Origin: Paenibacillus marchantiophytorum | GTDB lineage: Bacteria > Bacillota > Bacilli > Paenibacillales > NBRC-103111 | Length of the DNA: 64,000 bases | Assembly: GCF_014640555.1 (NCBI RefSeq) | Contig: NZ_BMHE01000024.1 | Location: 1-64,000 of the forward strand | Direction of reading: 5' to 3' | In this document: piece after piece, positions 7,827 through 17,065 of the stretch | Numbering within the stretch: the stretch's first letter is position 1 | Layout: the number at the start of each line of letters is the position of its first letter | The notes under the pieces: generated by a model | The model's input: the letters and a program-made list of their open reading frames with translations, nothing else | What the model was told of the DNA's origin: nothing | Database searches by the model: none | Position numbers and translations under genes: made by a program

Positions 7827-8783
7827 TCACTTAGAGAACTTGTTAATTCTATGACGCCAATCTCCTGCACCGATGGAAAGCTCTAAATACCATGCAAAGG
7901 ATGCCTTTGCCGGTATGTGCCGCGCTGTCCCATTACCCTCTGCCATGTCTAGCGAGTCATAATAGCCGATGCTAGGCTCCAGCGCACAAGTAACCCGATC
8001 ATTGAACTTGCCTTCGTCCATCCAAACCCCTAGGTACGGAACCTTATCGCGCGGAACAGACATGATTAAATAGTTGCCGCTCTCTTCCCCGTATAGACCA
8101 GACCAACCCGCAGGTACTTGGCCTTCGTAATAGAACTTTCTGCCATCTCCAGTAACCCCAGGAGCAAGCAGTGACACATCATCCCAAGTATACGATTCTT
8201 CCCGCTTAAGGGTAAGACCTTCGTACACACACATCATTTTGTCCATGTAATCTGGAAGAAGAACACGCGTTGGCTCGATGATTGCGAATTGGGGATGCGG
8301 CACCCACAAAAAGGGCATAGGCTGGTCGCTCAAATTGTCAACACGATAATCTATTCTTATCCGATCTGTTGAAGGAAATGAAATACGTCTTGTGAATAGG
8401 TAATGGAGCCGCGGACTTCGAACAGAGCAAAAAATCGTGTTTGCAACAATCGTATAATCCCAAGGAATCGCCCATATTTCTCCATGATCTGGCAGCGTTA
8501 TATCCTTATCTATCATAGAAGGACAAGCATTTATTGTCGGAAAACATTCATCCCAACCGCTCATATCCCATTCGGAAAAGCTGGAGCCGTATTCCGGCTG
8601 TCGCAAAGCACGATGACCGGAGTCCAGCATCCATTCCCTCCCTGTAGGCTTGTAAACGATAGAAACCAATTTCCCGCCGATATCAGGTACCGTTGTTAGG
8701 CTGATATGTTCGCTTTCCATGGTTATGGATGCGAAACCTTTGTAGGTTCCCGTGGTAACACGAACCATTTGCTCGTTCTTCAC
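7827..8783 (-). CDS. Aldose 1-epimerase-like protein
   Basis: The product has 318 residues of the galactose-mutarotase beta-sandwich fold. Residues matching mutarotase chemistry are His100 in LPDHGEIW, His163 in VPHPQF and Glu269 in ALEPSIGYYDS. It would interconvert anomers of a free sugar, or act on a related glycoside, in the cytoplasm. The GTG start overlaps the stop of the DUF5107 gene by four bases (GTGA), with GAGG upstream, so the two are translationally coupled. An internal ATG at codon 6 is less likely. The pair is divergent from an AraC regulator that probably controls them. Confidence 0.75.
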   Translation of the reverse strand: MKNEQMVRVTTGTYKGFASITMESEHISLTTVPDIGGKLVSIVYKPTGREWMLDSGHRALRQPEYGSSFSEWDMSGWDECFPTINACPSMIDKDITLPDHGEIWAIPWDYTIVANTIFCSVRSPRLHYLFTRRISFPSTDRIRIDYRVDNLSDQPMPFLWVPHPQFAIIEPTRVLLPDYMDKMMCVYEGLTLKREESYTWDDVSLLAPGVTGDGRKFYYEGQVPAGWSGLYGEESGNYLIMSVPRDKVPYLGVWMDEGKFNDRVTCALEPSIGYYDSLDMAEGNGTARHIPAKASFAWYLELSIGAGDWRHRINKFSK

Positions 8784-11700
8784 ACGCTCATGCCTCGATG
8801 AATTCGCGCACCAGTATGATTGGCTTCCTGACGAAGTGCTGCATCAAACTGCTCTTTTGCCAGCTCCATATTTCCCAAACCAAGATGCCCTAGTCCCATC
8901 ATATATCGGCAGTGAACTTCATTGCGTACGTTCAAATCATCCTCGAACACTAGGAAGTCCGGCAAGGAAACGGCGAAATAGTCAAATTTCACGCTATCGA
9001 AGAGATGCTTCTCCGCATAATCAATCAGTTTATTAAAGCGACGCTTCGCTTCCTTCTCATTGCCCAGGGCAAGCCAAGCCATTCCTTGATAAAATATCAT
9101 ATCTGGCGGTTGGTCATTGTAATACATGGCGCTAGCCGGTTCCTCCAATCCCTGTGAAGCAATCGTGAAACATTCCTGTGCATGCGCAGACTCATTTAGA
9201 CCAGCATAAGCAAGTCCCAGATAGTAATAGACATTGTTTTCTTGCGCGCCAGATAACTTGCCTTCACCAAGATTATCCGGATAAATAAGTGCTTGTCGCA
9301 ATAAGCTGACGGCTTCTTCAAAGTGTTCTTCAGCCAAAGCTCGCTTGGCCAATTCGACATGGGCAAAAACATGTTGGCCCGTTACTTTGCCTTCGCCACC
9401 CTCCCACGGGTGGAAGTTGCGTGCTTGCAGGGCTTGAACGGCTTTCTCATGATAACCTTGCGCATTCAATAGAGTAATGTACTCCACGTAGAGATCATCG
9501 CGTTTGTTTACCAAAGCTTGATGTTCGCCCAGCTTGCCGCAGCGAGTCTCTGCCGTGTAACCAAGTTTTTTATACATTTGGTCCAGTTCATAGAAAATGC
9601 GTGCATCACTTGGCCCATAGGCAAAAGCCTTTTCCATGGCAATCAGCGCTGATGCTGCGTCCCCGCGTTTATTATAATAAGCGAGTGACAGATTCCGGTG
9701 TACAGTCGGGAAATCTTCCCGAATGGAGCGTGAAGTTTCCCAATGCGTGATAGCATCTTCATGTCTTCTTTTATCGTAATACCAATTGCCCAGATAATAA
9801 TGTGCTTTATCATCGTTAGCGTCGGCCGCAATGGCACTTGACAATACGTGTAAATCGAATAGACTATTCGGGAAACAGTAATCGGGTGCTGCCGCGTTTC
9901 CTGACTTGCTATGAAGTCGAGCCCGTTCCAGCTGACCTAATCTCTCATGTAGGTAGCTGAGCGTGTAATGAATCATCGGGTACACTTCTGAAGAGTCGCT
10001 GCCTTGTACAAGGCGATTAAGCACGTCAATCGCTTCCTCGTACAAGCCGCAATTCGCATAATCAGAAGCTAGATGGAGATAATTATGTGCATCTCCACGC
10101 ATAAGCCGCAGGAGTTCAGTTTTCACTTCGTTTGCAGTCTCTTGCCCACCATGACTTGATAAGGTAAGATATCGTTCGTTGGCCGAACCGAAATCAGCGA
10201 TATCAAGTGCCAATGTCTCCTGCGAGAAGACGATTGCTTCCTCTAACCGTCCTAACTTGCGAAGCAGCGCGGCTTTCAGGTGGCGTGCTTTGTAGTTGCG
10301 AGAATTGCGAATAAGCGAACGCTCAACGAGTTCAAATGCTTCCGCGAAAGCCCCCTTCTCGCAAGCGATTTGTGCCAGCGTGAAGAAGCCAGCATCTTGC
10401 CACGCCGCGGACCACGTTGATTTGTAGAGCGCTGCAAACGCTTCTTCCAAACGTCCTTGAGCTTTAAGCGCAATCCCTAATTGATAGAACGCTTCACTGT
10501 CATAAGGGTTCGGATTACGCCAAGTTAATGATTTCACAGCAGTCCGGAAGTGGCTTTCCGCCTGGGTATACAACCCTCGACGCAGCAGAAGCGTACCGAA
10601 TGCCACGTTAATGCGGCTGTCACTTGGATCGCGTTGCAAGCCTTCTAAGTAGTAATCTTCCGGTTCGAACGTAGCATGACGGTACTGCTCCAAATGCAAA
10701 CCGGCCAAATACAGCTGCTCATTCGTTTTCAGCTCTGCCGGGGCAAGCAGCGGCTTAGCTGCGTCTGGTACTTGCTCGATGGACGGCTTCGCAGGTTGAT
10801 AGGCAATGAGTAAGGTGCCACTCTCATCCCGTACAGTCAGCTTCAGGTCATGTGGCTGATCGTTAGCATCAAGCGTGATTACAGACTTGAACGTTTGTGT
10901 CGGCGACAATAGAGCGACTTCCTTCACATACGTGCGGCTTCGGCCTGTTAGCTCCACAACAGCGTTCTCGAATACAGAAGTTGCATACGCTAACACAACA
11001 GCTTCGCGCGCCTTCTCATCCACTTCTAAGTTGACGGCAGCATCAATGGAAGCATTTTTCACAACGCCGATATTTTTGTATGGCATGAAATACTGTTTGA
11101 ACGATTTCTCCTCATAGGGCTGCAGCCAGGTGAAATCCGGTTGATTGTCCGTGTACACGCCGGTCATGAGCTCGATGTAAGGTCCATCTTCATCTGTCAA
11201 ATTGCGATCCCATGCCTGCCCGAATTCGCCATTCCCCCAAGTCCATTGTTTCTTGCCTGGCGATACATGATGATTCGCCACGTGCAGCAAACCTGCCCCA
11301 ACGCCGTGATCATACCCTCCTACGAAGTTATAATCGGATTTATAGGCCATATACGAAGTAGGGACTGGAATATTTTTGTACCGTGAGATATCAACGCCAG
11401 CAGAATAATCCATCTTGTAATACGTTCCTGTCGCGATTGGAAATCTGGAGACGTCGCGTTTGCCATGGTCGAAGACCGCCGTTACATCTGGCGGAAAAAC
11501 GGATTGCGTATGTTCGTTAACCGCAACAGCAGGATTCGCCCACCACAGGAAGGTTTGCGGTTCTGGTGTCCGATTATATAACTGCGCAGAAATTTCCAGA
11601 TAGGCTTTGCCTGGATATAAGGTGAAGCCAGCCGTCACTTTCGTCCCGTACATACGGTCGATTTCACTGACCCAGACGGTCGCACTTCCGTCCTCATTTT

Positions 11701-12112
11701 CGGTAAGTTTGTATTCCACTTGACCATACGTATTCGGACGGTGATGCTGCGGCCAGTTGAATTCGATGCCGCCGGAAATCCATGGACCCGCTAAGCCGAC
11801 CAGTGCTGGTTTAATAACTCGATTGTAATAAACGAAGTCATAGTCATTCGTTTTGTCCAACGCTCGGTAAATCCGTCCGCCAAGCTCTGGCATGATCTCG
11901 ATGCGAACATAGTCGTTTTCCAATATTACCATTTGATAGGACTGAGGTTTCTTCTCATCCTCAATTTTATCGATAACCGGATGTGGATATACTTTACCGG
12001 AGCTTCCTTGATAAACGCGCTTCTCTAAGAACATCGGATTGCGGTCTGGCTCCCCAATTGCATAAGTCGGAATCGATGCTTCTTCTTCCCATATACGAAC
12101 TTTCTGACTCAT
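8780..12112 (-). CDS. DUF5107-TPR fusion protein
   Basis: The product is a very large cytoplasmic protein of 1110 residues. The first 380 or so form a DUF5107 domain, a mutarotase-like beta-sandwich, with PELGGRIYRALDK, GGIEFNWPQHHRP and FLWWANPAVAV as family blocks. From about residue 470 to the end there are many TPR units (for example AFYQLGIALKAQGRLEEAFA and AHYYLGNWYYDKRRHEDAI). The architecture is common in plant-polymer-degrading bacteria, but its reaction is not established. A carbohydrate-binding or epimerase role with a TPR scaffold is inferred. I chose the third possible start because it stands eight bases after GGGAG. It is first in a two-gene operon with the mutarotase-like gene. 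Confidence 0.85.
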   Translation of the reverse strand: MSQKVRIWEEEASIPTYAIGEPDRNPMFLEKRVYQGSSGKVYPHPVIDKIEDEKKPQSYQMVILENDYVRIEIMPELGGRIYRALDKTNDYDFVYYNRVIKPALVGLAGPWISGGIEFNWPQHHRPNTYGQVEYKLTENEDGSATVWVSEIDRMYGTKVTAGFTLYPGKAYLEISAQLYNRTPEPQTFLWWANPAVAVNEHTQSVFPPDVTAVFDHGKRDVSRFPIATGTYYKMDYSAGVDISRYKNIPVPTSYMAYKSDYNFVGGYDHGVGAGLLHVANHHVSPGKKQWTWGNGEFGQAWDRNLTDEDGPYIELMTGVYTDNQPDFTWLQPYEEKSFKQYFMPYKNIGVVKNASIDAAVNLEVDEKAREAVVLAYATSVFENAVVELTGRSRTYVKEVALLSPTQTFKSVITLDANDQPHDLKLTVRDESGTLLIAYQPAKPSIEQVPDAAKPLLAPAELKTNEQLYLAGLHLEQYRHATFEPEDYYLEGLQRDPSDSRINVAFGTLLLRRGLYTQAESHFRTAVKSLTWRNPNPYDSEAFYQLGIALKAQGRLEEAFAALYKSTWSAAWQDAGFFTLAQIACEKGAFAEAFELVERSLIRNSRNYKARHLKAALLRKLGRLEEAIVFSQETLALDIADFGSANERYLTLSSHGGQETANEVKTELLRLMRGDAHNYLHLASDYANCGLYEEAIDVLNRLVQGSDSSEVYPMIHYTLSYLHERLGQLERARLHSKSGNAAAPDYCFPNSLFDLHVLSSAIAADANDDKAHYYLGNWYYDKRRHEDAITHWETSRSIREDFPTVHRNLSLAYYNKRGDAASALIAMEKAFAYGPSDARIFYELDQMYKKLGYTAETRCGKLGEHQALVNKRDDLYVEYITLLNAQGYHEKAVQALQARNFHPWEGGEGKVTGQHVFAHVELAKRALAEEHFEEAVSLLRQALIYPDNLGEGKLSGAQENNVYYYLGLAYAGLNESAHAQECFTIASQGLEEPASAMYYNDQPPDMIFYQGMAWLALGNEKEAKRRFNKLIDYAEKHLFDSVKFDYFAVSLPDFLVFEDDLNVRNEVHCRYMMGLGHLGLGNMELAKEQFDAALRQEANHTGARIHRGMSV

Positions 12113-12170
12113 CCTCATCACTCCCTTATCTTATTGTCTCTACTTTACCTCGGCAGAAGCTAATATCCAA

Positions 12171-12200
12171 TTGACAAAATGCTTAATATAATGGATTATA
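12171..12200 (+). promoter_or_regulatory. Putative sigma-A promoter for the AraC gene
   Basis: A perfect TTGACA at 12171-12176 is followed 17 bases later by GATTAT (12194-12199) in an AT-rich run. It points at the AraC-type gene, whose ribosome binding site begins at 12215. The 115-base divergent gap to the DUF5107 start must also carry the opposite promoter and, probably, the regulator's binding sites. Confidence 0.45.
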
Positions 12201-12227
12201 TTCTTATTTATAATGGAGGTGTACAAG

Positions 12228-13118
12228 TTGGACATAACGAGAAAGCCCGAAGGCTTTGAAGAAGAGAAATTGTTTATTCTTCCTGACTATATGCAGACGG
12301 AACTCTCCCGCTCGGAGCTGACGCGAGATTTATTCGTAAGTGATATTGGCTATTTCCCACATGCTCGCCACCATTACCGTGAACGCAGCGAAGGCAGCAG
12401 CTCCCATATCTTCATCTTTTGTTCGGATGGGGAAGGCTGGATCGAGATCAATCCGAACAAATCCATCCCTTTAACCCAGAATCATCTTGCTGTCATTCCG
12501 GCTGGAACGCCGCATCGATATGGCGCCTCTGGTGATGCACCATGGAGTATTTACTGGTTTCATCTGCAGGGCGACCATGCTGGTGCCTTTATACAGATGT
12601 ATGGGATGGATGCAGGGCCCGTTCATCTCCCTATCGGTGCGATGTCCGAATTCAAGGATGTTTTCGATAAGTGTTATGTCCTCTTATCCTACAAAACGTA
12701 TTCGCTCCCTATCCATACGCACGTATCCCAGTCGATGCGCCAACTGTTAAGCAGCATTGGGCTCAGTGCTGGCGGCACCGCTAAAGACAAAAAAAGGGAG
12801 CAATATCTAGAACTCGCCATCCGATACATGAATGATCGTTTGGAGAATTCGATTACGCTCCCTGAGTTAGCCAAGCACACCGGCTTGTCTAAACAGCATT
12901 TAATTTTGTTATTTAAGGAAGAAACAGGATTCCCGCCGATTGACTATTTTTTGCGAATGAAAATCCAACAGGCATCCCAAATGCTCAGTCTGACCGGTTT
13001 ATCGATCAAGGAAATTGCCGCGAGATTAGGTATCGCTGACCCCTACTATTTCTCGCGGCTATTCAAGAAAATGACCGGTTCTGCACCTAGTGCTTACAGG
13101 AACGTTCCGAAGGGGTAA
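12228..13118 (+). CDS. AraC-family regulator with cupin sensor domain
   Basis: The product has 296 residues. The N-terminal cupin-like AraC ligand domain includes LAVIPAGTPHRYGAS and a WSIYWFHLQGDHA strand. The C-terminal 100 residues hold two helix-turn-helix units (LPELAKHTGLSKQHLILLFK and IKEIAARLGIADPYYFSRLF). It probably binds a sugar and activates the divergent DUF5107/mutarotase operon. An ATG five codons earlier is part of the GGAGGTG sequence itself, so the TTG seven bases after that box is the better start. It converges with the alpha-galactosidase gene, 38 bases away. Confidence 0.85.
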   Translation: MDITRKPEGFEEEKLFILPDYMQTELSRSELTRDLFVSDIGYFPHARHHYRERSEGSSSHIFIFCSDGEGWIEINPNKSIPLTQNHLAVIPAGTPHRYGASGDAPWSIYWFHLQGDHAGAFIQMYGMDAGPVHLPIGAMSEFKDVFDKCYVLLSYKTYSLPIHTHVSQSMRQLLSSIGLSAGGTAKDKKREQYLELAIRYMNDRLENSITLPELAKHTGLSKQHLILLFKEETGFPPIDYFLRMKIQQASQMLSLTGLSIKEIAARLGIADPYYFSRLFKKMTGSAPSAYRNVPKG

Positions 13119-13156
13119 TGTCCATCCAGGACTTGGAAAACTTTGTAATACGTATA

Positions 13157-15265
13157 TCAATCAACTTTATGAATCCGTAAAATCGCACTTTGAAAGTCCC
13201 CTTTAAGATCAACCTTAATTCCTATTTTCAATAAAGCCTTGCCACTAAGAGGACTTTCAATGCCTTCAACTTGATACACCGATTGCTCATCCAATCCCTG
13301 CAGGCGAATCCGAGGCAGCTCATCCGCAAAGTTATTCGAATGTAAGAACGCAAAAACGACTGCTTCGTCTTGGCTTTCACTTACATACATCACCGATGCC
13401 AATTTACTTTCTCTCACGGAGAGAAGTCTATATTGATGCCCTTGCTGGATAATTGATCTTATCTCCTTATATAAATGAATAAGTTCTTTGGCTTCCTGAT
13501 TCTCATCGTCACTCCATTTCAACAGGTTATCCCCGATACCCAAATTGCCCATCATGGCACAGTGAAAACGATACGCCAAGGAAAGTTTTCTACGATTGAC
13601 CCAATTCACTTCATCCGTTACCCAGGACTCCATGATTTTGGCGCAATAAGCATAAGAAAATCCTTCTTGAATCCGTAACCGATCAAACGCATCGTTATTA
13701 TCACTTGTCCATACTTGATCAAAGTATTGCAAGATCCCCATATCAACACGCCCTCCTCCACCGGAACAGGACTGGAGAATGACACTAGGATGCTTACGTT
13801 TCAGTTTTTCCGCTATTTCATAAACGCCCTGAGCATGCCGAACCCAAATTTCCTTCTGCTCCTCTGGTGCTGCACTCGGGTACCCTGGCTCACTCAAGTT
13901 TCGATTCATATCCCATTTAATGAAAGCAATCGGATGCTCGGATAGGAGGCGATCCATAGCGTTATAGATAAACTCCCTTACATCCGCTCTAGCTAAATTT
14001 AATACGAGTTGATTTCTTATTGGCGTTCGATCTCTCGTTGGAAAATGGTAAACCCAGTCCGGATGCGAACGATATAAGTCACTGTCCGGATTAACCATTT
14101 CCGGCTCTATCCATAATCCAAACGCCATGCCTAAATCGTTAACTTTACGAATTAAACCATGCAGTCCATTCGGAAACTTATCTGAATTAACAACCCAGTC
14201 CCCAAGTCCTGCCTGATCCGAATTTCGAGCACCAAACCAACCATCATCCATTACAAATAGCTCTACACCCATCTTGGACGCGATCTCTGCCAGCTTAATC
14301 TGTTGTTCTTCGTTCACGTCAAAGCTTGTGGCTTCCCACGAATTATAAAGCACTTTCCGCAGCTTGCCTCTGTTCTCTTCAGGCAGCACATAGTTCCGTT
14401 GATATTTATGAAGGTTTCGGCTAGCTTCACCGAACCCGCTATTGACATAACCAACGATATATTTCGGCGTATGGAAACTCTCTTGCGGCTTCAAATTCCA
14501 AGCGAAATCAAAATCATTAACCCCTGCGCTTACTTTCAACATATTAAATCTGTCTTTCTCGAAAACCATTTTCCAGTTCCCGCTAAAAGCCAATGCCCCA
14601 AAGAAAACCTCCCCTTGGTGTTCATCCGCTTTCCCACCTTGATCCAACATGAAGAAGGGGTTTGCATAATGACTGGTTGTGCCTCTTCTGCTTTCAAGCA
14701 CGACCTTCGTATCTGGCAGCATAACGCGATCTAATTGCGTTTCAGCTGGCCATTTGCCAGTCAGATAAGTAAGTCTATAATCTCGCTCTCTTGGCAAGTA
14801 CATGGACCCTGTCAATGCTTGTTCTAAGCCTATATTTGTCTTACCGAGGTTACGAATTTCAGCATATCGTTCAATGAGGTCACAATCTGCAATAACCTTA
14901 TAATAGAGCCTCACCTCTAAGGGGTAATGACTATCTTTCAATATGAAGAGAAGTATGTTATCCCAAATTTCGAAATCGACAAATGTTAAATTCAGATCCC
15001 TCACATGGTCATGAAACGTAACTTTTAAACTTGGCTCCGTAAATTTGGCCTTCCCCCACCCCATATACTCCTCTTCACTCAGTTCACTTCCAAGGGTATA
15101 AGGGTACTCCGATATCTTCGCGGCCTCGGGATAATCCGAGAGGCGTGGAAGCTTTTCCCCGAAATAAATATGATTGAGGGTACCTTGCTCACTTAATCCC
15201 AAAGCGTAGGAAATATGATCTCCTTCAAGCACCCAAATATCCCTTAAAGCATCATGCCTTATCAT
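13157..15265 (-). CDS. Alpha-galactosidase, GH36
   Basis: The product has 702 residues, a normal GH36 length, with no signal peptide, so it is cytoplasmic. The N-terminal beta-supersandwich is followed by the TIM barrel with the family blocks FVMDDGWFG, KWDMNRN (nucleophile Asp452), SCSGGGGRVD and WTSDNNDAFDR (acid/base Asp522). It would remove terminal alpha-1,6-galactose from melibiose, raffinose or stachyose after import. It is the last gene of an operon following a binding protein and two permeases, 15 bases behind the second permease, which makes that importer a likely alpha-galactoside transporter. The ATG has only a weak upstream site. Confidence 0.95.
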   Translation of the reverse strand: MIRHDALRDIWVLEGDHISYALGLSEQGTLNHIYFGEKLPRLSDYPEAAKISEYPYTLGSELSEEEYMGWGKAKFTEPSLKVTFHDHVRDLNLTFVDFEIWDNILLFILKDSHYPLEVRLYYKVIADCDLIERYAEIRNLGKTNIGLEQALTGSMYLPRERDYRLTYLTGKWPAETQLDRVMLPDTKVVLESRRGTTSHYANPFFMLDQGGKADEHQGEVFFGALAFSGNWKMVFEKDRFNMLKVSAGVNDFDFAWNLKPQESFHTPKYIVGYVNSGFGEASRNLHKYQRNYVLPEENRGKLRKVLYNSWEATSFDVNEEQQIKLAEIASKMGVELFVMDDGWFGARNSDQAGLGDWVVNSDKFPNGLHGLIRKVNDLGMAFGLWIEPEMVNPDSDLYRSHPDWVYHFPTRDRTPIRNQLVLNLARADVREFIYNAMDRLLSEHPIAFIKWDMNRNLSEPGYPSAAPEEQKEIWVRHAQGVYEIAEKLKRKHPSVILQSCSGGGGRVDMGILQYFDQVWTSDNNDAFDRLRIQEGFSYAYCAKIMESWVTDEVNWVNRRKLSLAYRFHCAMMGNLGIGDNLLKWSDDENQEAKELIHLYKEIRSIIQQGHQYRLLSVRESKLASVMYVSESQDEAVVFAFLHSNNFADELPRIRLQGLDEQSVYQVEGIESPLSGKALLKIGIKVDLKGDFQSAILRIHKVD

Positions 15266-15280
15266 CTATCATTCACCATC

Positions 15281-16102
15281 CTATCCTTTTACTGAACCGG
15301 AAGTCATACCGGTTATAATATATCTCTGGCCAAGAATATAAAGAATTAGTACAGGTAATACGGTCAAAATAATAATGGTAAAAATCATATTCCAGTCATT
15401 AAAATGAACTCCGAAAAAATTATATATCGAATTGATCATTCCCAATTTTTCTTGTCGATTTAATAGGTACAATGGGGTTACAAAATCATTCCATGCCCCT
15501 AGGAAATTTAGGATAAAGCCTGTAATCGTAACCGGTTTTAAGAGGGGAAATACGACACTAAAGAACAGTCTTCCTAGCCCGCAGCCATCTATAATGGCAG
15601 CCTCATCTAGCTCTCTCGGCACACTACCGATGAATCCGTAATAGAGAAACACCGCAAAGGGGATACCTAAAGTGGCGAATATCAAGATAATTCCTGTAAA
15701 CGTGTTTTGCAGATGAACCATTTGAAGCACTTTAATCGTCGATACATAGTTGAGTGGAGCAACCAGGCCCAGGAAGAAATAATTATAAATAAATTTATTC
15801 CATTTATCTTTGTTCCTGACTAGTATGAACGCCGCCATGGAGGTAACAATAATACTGATTGCTGCCGAAACAGTGGACATGAGCAAGCTATTGAAAAAGG
15901 AGTGAACAAGGTTCCCCTTTTCGATGGCTTCCGCATAGTTGGACCATTGAAAGATATGCGGGAACTTGAAATTCATCGTATTCGCTTCACTTGATGTTTT
16001 GAGTGAATTAATGATAAGCAGGTACACAGGGATAAGGACAGATAAGCTTAACAGCCAAGTAAGAATCTCTTTTACATTTAGAAAAACAGCATTTCTAGTC
16101 AT
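15281..16102 (-). CDS. Sugar ABC transporter permease, MalG type
   Basis: The product has 273 residues with six predicted membrane helices and the EAA loop (ELDEAAIIDGCGLGRLFFSV) that contacts the ATPase. It ends in the usual QRYIITGMTSGSVKG tail of CUT1 MalG/AraQ-type subunits. It pairs with the MalF-type permease upstream, with which it shares one base (TAATG), and with the binding lipoprotein. No ATPase gene lies in the operon. Its substrate is inferred to be an alpha-galactoside from the GH36 gene directly downstream. Confidence 0.93.
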   Translation of the reverse strand: MTRNAVFLNVKEILTWLLSLSVLIPVYLLIINSLKTSSEANTMNFKFPHIFQWSNYAEAIEKGNLVHSFFNSLLMSTVSAAISIIVTSMAAFILVRNKDKWNKFIYNYFFLGLVAPLNYVSTIKVLQMVHLQNTFTGIILIFATLGIPFAVFLYYGFIGSVPRELDEAAIIDGCGLGRLFFSVVFPLLKPVTITGFILNFLGAWNDFVTPLYLLNRQEKLGMINSIYNFFGVHFNDWNMIFTIIILTVLPVLILYILGQRYIITGMTSGSVKG

Positions 16103-16974
16103 TAAGCATCTGCCTCCTCATCCGCAACTACCTTCTTCATAATGAACGCAATAATAAGTGTAATCAGAAATGCAATTATCCCTAGTGCGTTTGACATCCC
16201 ATATCTACCAATTGAAAATTCTTTGAATATTTGCGTATTGATAACTTCCGTCAAGTTGCCAGGTCCGCCATTGGTTAACGCATAGATAATCTCGAATACG
16301 CGGAGTCCATGAATCGTATTCAGAATAATCGCAATGGTTAAAGCTGGTGTGAGAAACGGGAGTGTAATGGAGATAAATTGCTGCCATTTATTCGCTCCAT
16401 CCAGAGAAGCCGCTTCATAATAAGATTTGGAGATCGTCTGTAGCCCAGCGAGTAGAATGACCATATTCCATCCAACCATTCGCCAAACTTCCACGCCCAT
16501 CGTTGAGGCAAGTACAACACTCTTATCCGTAAGCCAGCTGCGTGTGAAATCACCTAGACCTATAAACTTTAAGATCACATTAATGGGACCCTGGGGGCCA
16601 AGAATAGACACAAATATAATGCCAATAATGAGCGGTGATAGCGTGTAGGGCAGGAAGAAAACCATGCGCAGCAGGTTTCTCGTCCTCAAGCCTTCATTCA
16701 ATAAAATGGCCAGAAAGAGTCCAATCAGCACTTTAAAAATAACGGTAAAAAAAGTAAACGAGAAGGTATGAATAATGCTTTTCATATAGGGCCCTGTGGA
16801 GGAAAATATTTCTTTGTAATTATCCAATCCGACGAATCCAATATCGGGTCTCATCATATTCCAATCGGTGAACGAATAGTACAATCCTCCTGCGACAGGA
16901 ATAATAAAGAAAAGGGTATATAAGACAATGGCAGGAATTACAAATAAGCGACTATACAATTTATTCATGTGCAT
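16102..16974 (-). CDS. Sugar ABC transporter permease, MalF type
   Basis: The product has 290 residues with an N-terminal membrane anchor (LFVIPAIVLYTLFFIIPVAG) and about six helices. The EAA loop is YYEAASLDGANKWQQFISIT, followed by the TLPFLTP turn. It is the first permease subunit of a CUT1 importer. It follows the binding-protein gene after a 91-base gap containing a terminator-like hairpin, which would keep permease levels below binding-protein levels. Coupled by TAATG to the next permease. Confidence 0.93.
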   Translation of the reverse strand: MHMNKLYSRLFVIPAIVLYTLFFIIPVAGGLYYSFTDWNMMRPDIGFVGLDNYKEIFSSTGPYMKSIIHTFSFTFFTVIFKVLIGLFLAILLNEGLRTRNLLRMVFFLPYTLSPLIIGIIFVSILGPQGPINVILKFIGLGDFTRSWLTDKSVVLASTMGVEVWRMVGWNMVILLAGLQTISKSYYEAASLDGANKWQQFISITLPFLTPALTIAIILNTIHGLRVFEIIYALTNGGPGNLTEVINTQIFKEFSIGRYGMSNALGIIAFLITLIIAFIMKKVVADEEADA

Positions 16975-17014
16975 GCTTTCATCACCCGGACTTTCAAATT
17001 GAATTTAAAAAGAA

Positions 17015-17056
17015 GGAAGCTTGATGGATTATCAGATTAACTAATCGTCAAGCTCC
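17015..17056 (-). terminator. Intercistronic hairpin, partial terminator
   Basis: GGAAGCTTGA at 17015-17024 pairs with TCAAGCTCC at 17048-17056, with a long loop. On the minus strand TTCTTTTT follows. It lies just after the stop of the binding-protein gene and before the permeases. It is likely an attenuator or 3-prime stabiliser giving more binding protein than permease. Confidence 0.55.
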
Positions 17057-17065
17057 CTTGTTTAA

